Below are positions 34,940 through 40,506 of a stretch of DNA of 40,506 bases, in pieces (the stretch's first letter is position 1; each line of letters opens with the position of its first letter). The position numbers were made by a program, and so were the translations under genes. Source of the stretch: Salinarimonas sp. (GTDB lineage Bacteria > Pseudomonadota > Alphaproteobacteria > Rhizobiales > Beijerinckiaceae); assembly GCA_020832565.1 (NCBI GenBank), contig JAFIEI010000035.1, forward strand, positions 1-40,506, read 5' to 3'. The notes under the pieces are model-generated. The model was not told the DNA's origin, ran no database searches, and saw only the letters and a list, made by a program, of their open reading frames with translations.

Positions 34940-35569
34940 ATGAACGAGAGCCGTGAGCGCAATTATGCCGGCGTTTTCGACAACCGCCTCGGCTTCGGCG
35001 ACAGCCCGGCCCTGATCGTGATCGATTTCCTGCGGGGCTACACCACCCCCGGTGCGCCGCTCTTTGCCGAAGGCGTCGTGCGCGCCGTCGACGAGAGCGT
35101 CGCGCTGATCGCCGCTGCGCGCGTGGCCGGGATTCCGGTGATCCATACTCGCGTCCTGTTTCATGCTTCCGGCCTCGATGGCGGCCTGTTCGCGCGCAAG
35201 GTCCCGGTCCTGCGCAGCCTCGTCGCGGGGGAGCCGCTGGCGGAATTCGATCCGCGCGTTGCGCCCCAGGAAAACGAGCTCGTCATCGTCAAGAACTATG
35301 CGAGCGCCTTTTTCGGCACGAGTCTCGCCGCGACGCTCACGGCGGCGGGCATCGACACCGCCATACTGATCGGCTGCTCGACCAGCGGCTGCATCCGCGC
35401 CACCGCGATCGATGCGATCCAGCACGGTTTTCGCCCGATCGTGCCGCGCGAATGCGTCGGTGATCGCCATGACGGCCCGCACGAGGCCAATCTGTTCGAC
35501 ATCAACGCCAAATACGGCGATGTGGTTACGAAGGCAGAGACGCTTTCCTATCTCGCGCAGCGCATCTGA
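34940..35569 (+). CDS. Isochorismatase-family cysteine amidohydrolase (N-carbamoylsarcosine amidase / maleamate hydrolase-like)
   Basis: A 209-residue cysteine hydrolase. The catalytic triad is D29 in VIDFLRGYT, K118 in VIVKNYASAFFGT and C151 in GCSTSGCIRATA, the cis-peptide-containing nucleophile loop. The segments SGCIRATAIDAIQHGF and HDGPHEANLFDINAKYGDV place it near N-carbamoylsarcosine amidohydrolase and maleamate amidohydrolase (NicF) rather than nicotinamidase or isochorismatase proper. Likely reaction: hydrolysis of a small amide to an acid and ammonia. It has GGAG upstream and follows the HMG-CoA-lyase-like gene. No other nicotinate, creatinine or maleamate pathway gene is nearby, so the substrate is open. 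Confidence 0.85.
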   Translation: MNESRERNYAGVFDNRLGFGDSPALIVIDFLRGYTTPGAPLFAEGVVRAVDESVALIAAARVAGIPVIHTRVLFHASGLDGGLFARKVPVLRSLVAGEPLAEFDPRVAPQENELVIVKNYASAFFGTSLAATLTAAGIDTAILIGCSTSGCIRATAIDAIQHGFRPIVPRECVGDRHDGPHEANLFDINAKYGDVVTKAETLSYLAQRI

Positions 35570-35609
35570 ATTCCTGGGCGAACCAGGTCGGGGATCACCG
35601 TCGTGGTGC

Positions 35610-36737
35610 TCAGCCGGTGTCGGCGGCGAGGGCGGCAGCGAGGGTGGCTTGCGGGTCTCGCGCGGTTTCGGCCGCGTCACGTCCGACCAGATCGGTGATG
35701 GCGCGCGCGCCCGTCTGTTCCAGATGCGCCACGATACCCTGCTTGATCGCAGGGATGAGGCCCGGGCCGTGATAGACCAGCGCCGAATAGAGTTGCAGCA
35801 GGCTCGCCCCGGCACGGAGCTTGGCGATTGCGGTTGCGGGCGAATCGATCCCCCCGACGCCGATCAGCGGGATGCGTCCCTCGATCCGCAGGGCGGTCTG
35901 GGCCAGCACCTGTGTCGAGCGCAGGAAGAGCGGGCGTCCGGAGAGGCCGCCTGCCTCGCGCGCCACGGTGCTCTCCAGCAGATCCGCCGGGCGCGTGATC
36001 GTGGTGTTGGAGACGATCATGCCGTCGACGCCTCGCGCCAGGGCGGTGGCGACGATCCCGTCGAGATCGGCCTGCTCCAGATCGGGGGCGATCTTGATGA
36101 GCAGCGCCGTATGGCTGCCGATTGCCGCATCGGCCTCATCGCGGGCTGCGACGCAGCGGGCCAGCAACTCGTCGAGGAAAGCCTCGCCCTGGAGATCGCG
36201 CAGGCCGGGCGTGTTGGGCGAGGAGATATTGATGGTGAGAAACTGCGCCAGGCCGCACAGGCGCGTCACCAGCATCACGTAATCGGCGATGCGGTCATGC
36301 GCATCCTTGTTGGCGCCGAGGTTGACGCCGACGATCCCGGGGCGCCCGCGTCGCCGGCGCAACCGCGCTGCGACCTCCGCGAGCCCCTCGCTGTTGAGAC
36401 CGAGGCGGTTGATCACGGCCCCGTCACGCGGCAATCGGAAGACGCGCGGGCGCGGATTCCCCGGCTGCGGCAGGGGCGTCACGCCACCGCATTCGACGAA
36501 GCCGAAACCGAATCCGAGCAACTGATCGGGGACGTTGCACTGCTTGTCGTAGCCGGCGGCGAGGCCGAGCGGGTTCAAAAAATCGAGACCGAATGCGGAA
36601 ACGCGCAGAAGCGGATCATCGTCCGGCGGCTTGCGCGGAGGCAGAGCCGAGAGCGCCTGAATGGAGATCTGATGCGCCGTTTCCGGATCGAGCGCGTGCA
36701 GCGCCGGACGGGCCAGTGAGAACAGCGCCCCGATCAC
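35610..36737 (-). CDS. pyrD: Dihydroorotate dehydrogenase (quinone), class 2
   Basis: This 375-residue FMN enzyme oxidises dihydroorotate to orotate in pyrimidine synthesis, passing electrons to ubiquinone. An N-terminal amphipathic extension (about residues 1-40) marks the membrane-associated class 2. FMN-binding AGYDK is at 61-65, and NRLGLNSEG follows at about 110. The catalytic Ser of class 2 is S173 in [11 protein letters not shown], and VSNTTI and GVGGI...A...AGA segments follow. The C-terminus is typical except for a slightly long tail. The start overlaps the DUF952 stop by 4 bp, a common pairing in Rhizobiales. Confidence 0.97.
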   Translation of the reverse strand: MIGALFSLARPALHALDPETAHQISIQALSALPPRKPPDDDPLLRVSAFGLDFLNPLGLAAGYDKQCNVPDQLLGFGFGFVECGGVTPLPQPGNPRPRVFRLPRDGAVINRLGLNSEGLAEVAARLRRRRGRPGIVGVNLGANKDAHDRIADYVMLVTRLCGLAQFLTINISSPNTPGLRDLQGEAFLDELLARCVAARDEADAAIGSHTALLIKIAPDLEQADLDGIVATALARGVDGMIVSNTTITRPADLLESTVAREAGGLSGRPLFLRSTQVLAQTALRIEGRIPLIGVGGIDSPATAIAKLRAGASLLQLYSALVYHGPGLIPAIKQGIVAHLEQTGARAITDLVGRDAAETARDPQATLAAALAADTG

Positions 36738-37114
36738 GCAAGCCCCTCCGGAAAGACGTGCTTCCCGTCGTCATCGAGGGGCAGAGGCATGATGGCGCGC
36801 ACGGCGGTGAGCGGCATCGGCGCATAGAGATGGGGAAACAGGTCGCCGCCGCGCGACGGCTCGTATTTCAGCGCCGCGCCGAGAGCAGGGCCGTCCACGG
36901 CGATCAGCAGCAGATCCTTCTGGCCGGCGAAATGCTTCGCCGCCGTCTCGCGCAATTGAGCGCCCGTCGAGAAATGGATGAAACCGTCCTCGATGTCGAT
37001 CGGGGCGCCGTCGAACCGTCCCTGCGCCTCGGCCTCTTCCCAAAGCGCGCGGGGGGCGATCTTCCAGACGAGATCGGGATCCTGCGGATCGGTAAGGTCG
37101 TCCTGCCGGTGCAT
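36734..37114 (-). CDS. DUF952-domain protein
   Basis: A 126-residue protein of the DUF952 family, small cytoplasmic proteins of unknown function. It includes the conserved [19 protein letters not shown] at the N-terminal side, [12 protein letters not shown] with its conserved HFS, and [12 protein letters not shown] near the C-terminus. I start at ATG 37114 because GGAGA lies 6 nt upstream; an earlier in-frame ATG at 37186 adds residues with no family similarity. The ATGA overlap with pyrD shows translational coupling. Confidence 0.87.
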   Translation of the reverse strand: MHRQDDLTDPQDPDLVWKIAPRALWEEAEAQGRFDGAPIDIEDGFIHFSTGAQLRETAAKHFAGQKDLLLIAVDGPALGAALKYEPSRGGDLFPHLYAPMPLTAVRAIMPLPLDDDGKHVFPEGLA

Positions 37115-37293
37115 GCTTGTCTCCGATCGCCGTTGCGCGCCGTCGCCCGGGATCAGGCTTATAGGGAGACGCATTGATGCATGCAAGCGACCTCGCTCGC
37201 AAACCGCGTCAGTGAATGGGCTTTCGTCACAGCCCCGGGTGGCGGAGAACTGCTCGTGTGCGGAAAATTGTCACAGGCATCCAGGGAAAGCGT

Positions 37294-37322
37294 TTGCGCA
37301 GGGATAGGCGCGATGGTATATT
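37294..37322 (+). promoter_or_regulatory. Sigma-70-type promoter of the S24 regulator gene
   Basis: TTGCGC (37294-37299) and TATATT (37317-37322) are separated by exactly 17 bp; the -10 matches consensus at 5 of 6. Transcription would start near 37329, leaving a 5' leader of about 70 nt. The AT-rich sequence around 37318-37352 is the natural place for autoregulation by the repressor. Confidence 0.55.
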
Positions 37323-37398
37323 TCCTATTATAAGGTCATATTCATAATGTTGCTTTGCGCGTTTCGCGAGGCGACCTCTCCAGTGCCGGAGCAAAAGC

Positions 37399-38028
37399 AT
37401 GCTGACTCACGCACAGATCTGGGCCGCGATCGACCGCCTCGCCGAGCAGAACGGTCTGTCCGCCTCCGGGCTCGCCCGCCGGGCCGGGCTGGATGCGACG
37501 AGCTTCAACAAGTCGAAACGCATAGGTTCCGACGGGCGCGAGCGCTGGCCGTCGAGCGAATCCATCGCCAAGATTCTCGCTGCGACGGATACGGATATTC
37601 GCGGTTTCGTCGATCTCGTCGATCCCGGCGCGCCTCCGCCACGCATGTCGGTGCCATTGGTCGGTTGGGCTCAAGCGGGTTCGGGTGGTCTTTTTACCGA
37701 AGACGGTATGCCGGCTGGTTCGGGCTGGGAGGAAATCGCCTTTCCCGATGCCGGGCCCGACAAGCTTTTTGCCGTCGAAGTCTCCGGTGACTCGATAGAG
37801 CCGCTCTACCGCGACGGCGACATTCTGATCGTCTCCCCCGATGCGGGCATACGCAGGGGGGATAGGGTCGTGGTCCGATTGCATAACGGTGAGGTTATGG
37901 CAAAGGAGCTGGAGCGCCAGACGTTGCGCAACGTGGAGCTGCGATCACTCAATTCTGCGCATGCTAATCGTACGATTCCGGTCGCTGAAGTGGCGTGGAT
38001 GGCGCGTATTATGTGGGTAAGGCAGTAA
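37399..38028 (+). CDS. S24-family (LexA/CI-type) transcriptional repressor
   Basis: A 209-residue protein with an N-terminal helix-turn-helix (about residues 8-65) and a C-terminal S24 self-cleavage domain. The Ser-Lys dyad is S132 in VSGDSIEPLYRDGD and K169 in EVMAKELERQ. An Ala-Gly cleavage site, A93-G94, lies in GWAQAGSGG just before the domain, as in LexA and CI. Family knowledge: activated RecA or other signals trigger self-cleavage and loss of repression. This is not LexA itself, whose N-terminal winged helix differs. Similar proteins occur in many Rhizobiales chromosomes outside prophages. No phage gene is present here, so a prophage role is not supported. Confidence 0.88.
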   Translation: MLTHAQIWAAIDRLAEQNGLSASGLARRAGLDATSFNKSKRIGSDGRERWPSSESIAKILAATDTDIRGFVDLVDPGAPPPRMSVPLVGWAQAGSGGLFTEDGMPAGSGWEEIAFPDAGPDKLFAVEVSGDSIEPLYRDGDILIVSPDAGIRRGDRVVVRLHNGEVMAKELERQTLRNVELRSLNSAHANRTIPVAEVAWMARIMWVRQ

Positions 38029-38144
38029 TTTACCATCATCTAATGCAAATTTATTATATTTAATGAATTTTTATTATTTTCGTTTGACTCCTCATGGGTC
38101 CTCGGCGATTGTACGGAAATTCGGATTGCCCAAGAGGACGAGCC
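38029..38144. promoter_or_regulatory. AT-rich intergenic region before an orphan gene
   Basis: Bases 38029-38081 are almost entirely A and T (TTATTATATTTAATGAATTT and similar), very unlike the surrounding GC-rich DNA. TTGACT at 38084-38089 is a good -35 box, with a weak GATTGT 17 bp further. Likely a promoter with an UP element or a regulator-binding tract for the gene at 38145. Confidence 0.45.
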
Positions 38145-38837
38145 ATGATCGACGCGAAATCGAATACCTCGGGAGAGATGCTGACCACCGGTGATGCCGT
38201 CGCCGACAGCCCCAATCTCGCAACTTTCATTGCCGCGCTGACCGATTGTTTTGATATTCCGGTCGAGCAGATCGAGACCGCGCTGCTGTGCTGCTCTGCG
38301 GACAAGCTTGCGAGCTTTCTGGCCGGTAATCATGATAGCGCGGTGAAGCTGCGCAAGCTCTTGCAGCTTGATCCGGCGCGCATCGACGCCGCCGAACTCG
38401 CCGTCGCCCTGTCCCAGCCTCCAGGGCATGTCTGCCGGGCGGTGTTCGAGACGCTCGACAGGATGGCCCGCATCGCGATCGACCCGGAGACGGTGCTGGT
38501 GACGCGCATGCGCCATACCAAGCAATGTATCCTCGCGGCCTGGAACCGCGCCATCGATCTGGTCGCCCCGGCGGGTTATATCTCGCAGGAAGAGGCCTAT
38601 GATCTCGGGATCGGTTCGCAGGTGTTCGCGGCAATGGCCGCGCGTTACGGCAAGACCGATATCGAGGCTCTGAGCCATGGTGAATTTCTGTCGCTGGCTC
38701 CAAGGCTGATCGAATTCTGGCCTGTCAGCGAGGATGGCCTGAAGGCCCTAACCGACATGCTCTACGAGCTCGAGGACGTGATCGAGCTCCACAACGACGC
38801 GCAATTCATGGCGATTATGCGCGATACGGCGGAGTGA
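38145..38837 (+). CDS. Hypothetical protein, 230 residues
   Basis: I do not recognise this protein. It has no signal peptide or membrane segment and is predicted to be mainly alpha-helical, acidic overall, with many Leu/Ala/Glu stretches (DPARIDAAELAVALSQPPGHVCRAVFETL is one amphipathic part). Cysteines occur at several positions, including an adjacent Cys-Cys in TALLCCSADK. It looks like a soluble cytoplasmic helical bundle. AGAGGA lies 6 nt before ATG 38145; an earlier in-frame ATG at 38094 falls in the promoter region. Neighbours are an S24 repressor upstream and a convergent response regulator, so a regulatory or signalling role is possible but unproven. Confidence 0.75.
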   Translation: MIDAKSNTSGEMLTTGDAVADSPNLATFIAALTDCFDIPVEQIETALLCCSADKLASFLAGNHDSAVKLRKLLQLDPARIDAAELAVALSQPPGHVCRAVFETLDRMARIAIDPETVLVTRMRHTKQCILAAWNRAIDLVAPAGYISQEEAYDLGIGSQVFAAMAARYGKTDIEALSHGEFLSLAPRLIEFWPVSEDGLKALTDMLYELEDVIELHNDAQFMAIMRDTAE

Positions 38838-38866
38838 GCGCATAGGTTCGCTCACTTTCGATAACC

Positions 38867-39526
38867 TCAGGCGGCGCTGGCCGAATCCGGCGCTGCGCCG
38901 ACCTTCGCCGCGGTAATCACCGCCTGGGTGCGACTGTCGACCCCGAGCTTCTGCAGGATCGCCGAGACATGCGCCTTCACAGTCGCCTCGGACACGTTGA
39001 GCTCAAAGGCGATCTGCTTGTTCAATAGGCCCTCCGACAGCATCATCAGCACGCGAACCTGCTGTGGGGTGAGGCTGGCGAGGCGCCGGGCAATGGCGTC
39101 GGTCGCATCATCCTGGCCCGCCTCCGGTAGATCCGGATCGATCCAGGTTTCCCCGCTCAGGATCGTCGTTACGGCTTCGGCGATGCGCGCGCTATCGGCG
39201 GATTTCGGGATGAAGCCGGCGGCGCCGAACGACATTGCGCGGTGGACATTCGCCGCATCCTCGCTCGCCGAGACGATTGCCACGGGTATCGTGGGATGCT
39301 GCGCGCGCAGATAGATCAGCCCTGAAAAGCCCTGGGCACCGGGCATGGCGAGATCAAGCAGGACCAGATCGACCTCGTCATCCGCGCGCAGGGTTGCGAT
39401 CAGCCCGTCGAGGTCGCCGGTTTCGCGTATCCGTACCTGCGGCAGGGCAACGCCAAGTGCCTGACGCAGGGCGCCACGAAACAGCGGATGATCGTCCGCA
39501 ATGATGATGGTCGTGTCGCCATCCAA
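38867..39526 (-). CDS. NarL/FixJ-family response regulator
   Basis: A 219-residue two-component response regulator. The receiver domain (about 5-120) has acidic residues D11-D12, phospho-acceptor D58 in LLDLAMP, a Ser switch in VSASED and K108 in IPKS. The LuxR-type helix-turn-helix (about 150-210) contains LTPQQVRVLMMLSEGLLNKQIAFELNVSEATVKAHV, the classical DNA-binding region. The start is TTG at 39526; no in-frame ATG precedes the receiver motif, and GGGGGGAA lies about 7 nt upstream. No histidine kinase gene is beside it, so it is an orphan in this window. It is divergent from an EAL phosphodiesterase gene and may control it. Confidence 0.93.
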   Translation of the reverse strand: MDGDTTIIIADDHPLFRGALRQALGVALPQVRIRETGDLDGLIATLRADDEVDLVLLDLAMPGAQGFSGLIYLRAQHPTIPVAIVSASEDAANVHRAMSFGAAGFIPKSADSARIAEAVTTILSGETWIDPDLPEAGQDDATDAIARRLASLTPQQVRVLMMLSEGLLNKQIAFELNVSEATVKAHVSAILQKLGVDSRTQAVITAAKVGAAPDSASAA

Positions 39527-39684
39527 AGCCGTTCCCCCCGGAAAATTGTTATTGTCGGGTCGCTGCGCATTCTCTGCGTTTTCGCATGAAATGCAACTTT
39601 GGTGTGAGAAACGATTCTATTGCAATGCAGCAAATCTCTCGTGCCGGGCTATTGCCAAGAACCGAACATTAACGCTTTGACTTG

Positions 39685-40500
39685 ATGGTGGGAGCCTCCC
39701 GATCGATTCATGCCGGAATCAGAACCTTGCCCGATCACGCCCATATCTGCCGCGCCTGCCGCGACGGGACTGCATTCGAAACGCCGTTCTCGATGGCGTT
39801 CCAGCCGATCATCGACCGTGATCGCAATGCAGTCTTCGCCTATGAAGCGCTGGTGCGCGGCCCGGCCGGCGAGGGTGCCGGCAGCGTGCTCGGCACGGTC
39901 GACGACAAGAACCGCTATGCTTTCGACCAGGCGGCACGGGTGCGCGCGATCGAGCTCGCAGCGCAACTCGACCTGCCGCGCAAGGCCGAGAATGTCTCGA
40001 TCAACTTTCTGCCCAATGCCGTCTATACGCCTGAAGCCTGCATCCGCACCACGCTGGAAACCGCGAACCGGGTGAATTTTCCCATCGACGCGATCATCTT
40101 CGAACTGACCGAGGGCGAGGCGGTCGCCGATGCGGCGCATCTGACCCGTATCGTCGAGAGCTATCGCAAGATGGGCTTCAAGACCGCGATCGACGATTTC
40201 GGCGCCGGTTACTCCGGATTGAACCTGTTGGCGCGATCCCAGCCCGATATCGTCAAACTCGACATGGAACTCGTGCGCGACCTCGACACGATCCACACCA
40301 AACGCGTCATCGTCGCCGGCATCGTGCGGATCTGCGAGGAACTCGGTATCACCGTGATCGGCGAGGGTATCGAGACGGCAGGCGAAAGCGCGGCGCTGCA
40401 GGATCTGGGCGTCAGCCTGCAGCAGGGCTACTTCTTCGCCCGACCCGGCTTCGAGGCATTGCCCGATCCGGTCTTCGCAGCGGAAGCAGCCTGCGCCTGA
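39685..40500 (+). CDS. EAL-domain cyclic-di-GMP phosphodiesterase
   Basis: A 271-residue, nearly stand-alone EAL domain. All catalytic motifs are intact: YEALVRG, SINFLPNAV, FELTEGEAV, AIDDFGAGYSG, IVKLD, GEGIET and QQGYFFARP. It should therefore be an active enzyme cleaving c-di-GMP to pGpG. The first 35 residues include HICRACRDGTAFE with a CxxC pair, a short N-terminal feature seen in a group of small EAL proteins and possibly redox- or metal-sensitive. There is no GGDEF, PAS or membrane part. TTG at 39682 and ATG at 39685 are adjacent; neither has a clear ribosome site, and I chose ATG. It is divergent from the response regulator and ends six bases before the window edge. Confidence 0.92.
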   Translation: MVGASRSIHAGIRTLPDHAHICRACRDGTAFETPFSMAFQPIIDRDRNAVFAYEALVRGPAGEGAGSVLGTVDDKNRYAFDQAARVRAIELAAQLDLPRKAENVSINFLPNAVYTPEACIRTTLETANRVNFPIDAIIFELTEGEAVADAAHLTRIVESYRKMGFKTAIDDFGAGYSGLNLLARSQPDIVKLDMELVRDLDTIHTKRVIVAGIVRICEELGITVIGEGIETAGESAALQDLGVSLQQGYFFARPGFEALPDPVFAAEAACA

Positions 40501-40506
40501 CGCGTG

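Noticed and set aside
37399-38837. Prophage remnant suggested by the S24 repressor and orphan gene
   Set aside because: No integrase, structural phage gene, attachment-site repeat or tRNA is nearby; the repressor type is also found in chromosomes without prophage.

Overview
This is a GC-rich stretch of an alphaproteobacterial chromosome, most likely from the Hyphomicrobiales (Rhizobiales). The evidence is an Omp2-type porin whose signal peptide is followed by the ADLPV start typical of that order, a Rhizobiales-style neighbouring pair of gltX and gltA, an S24-type repressor close to pyrD, and alphaproteobacterial codon use. I cannot name the genus. No tRNA, rRNA, CRISPR array, transposase, integrase or phage gene was seen; the window looks like ordinary chromosome with accessory metabolic clusters.

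Layout. 1-1430: the tail of a flagellin/FlgL-like gene, the RNase P RNA gene (minus strand) and a glycine-zipper lipoprotein with its terminator. 1468-6170 (minus): a complete five-gene Liv-type ABC importer. 6511-12336 (plus): a divergent catabolic operon encoding an SDR, a MarR regulator, an enoyl-CoA hydratase-like protein, an acyl-CoA dehydrogenase, a benzoate/2-aminobenzoate-type CoA ligase and a RidA protein. Together with the transporter this looks like uptake and CoA-dependent breakdown of an aromatic or amino-aromatic acid, but the ring-attacking oxygenase expected for such a pathway is not in the window.

12398-15546: a SIMPL-domain exported protein, a tiny DUF1328 membrane protein and a P1B-type metal ATPase. 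15839-21575: core genes thrC, an M16 zinc protease, gltA and gltX. 21879-26428: an M23 envelope peptidase, an AEC-family exporter and an amidase. 26527-28665: an SbtA-type bicarbonate transporter overlapping an SbtB-like PII protein, converging on a YfdC-like formate/nitrite-family channel. 28927-32225: an MFS transporter and a highly expressed porin. 32485-35569: UDP-glucose dehydrogenase, then an HMG-CoA-lyase-like gene and an isochorismatase-family amidohydrolase, each preceded by a similar 10-bp GntR-type palindrome. 35610-37114 (minus): a DUF952 gene and pyrD. 37399-40500: an S24 repressor, an unrecognised 230-residue protein, a NarL-type response regulator and an EAL phosphodiesterase.

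A short GC-rich palindrome (CCCTCCCC-3 nt-GGGGAGGG or close variants) recurs eight times, always between genes. Twice it forms a paired, inverted, REPIN-like element, and these two elements sit on either side of the acyl-CoA dehydrogenase gene. The observations most worth following are this repeat family, the missing oxygenase, the paired GntR-like sites, and the SbtA/SbtB/FNT group outside cyanobacteria.
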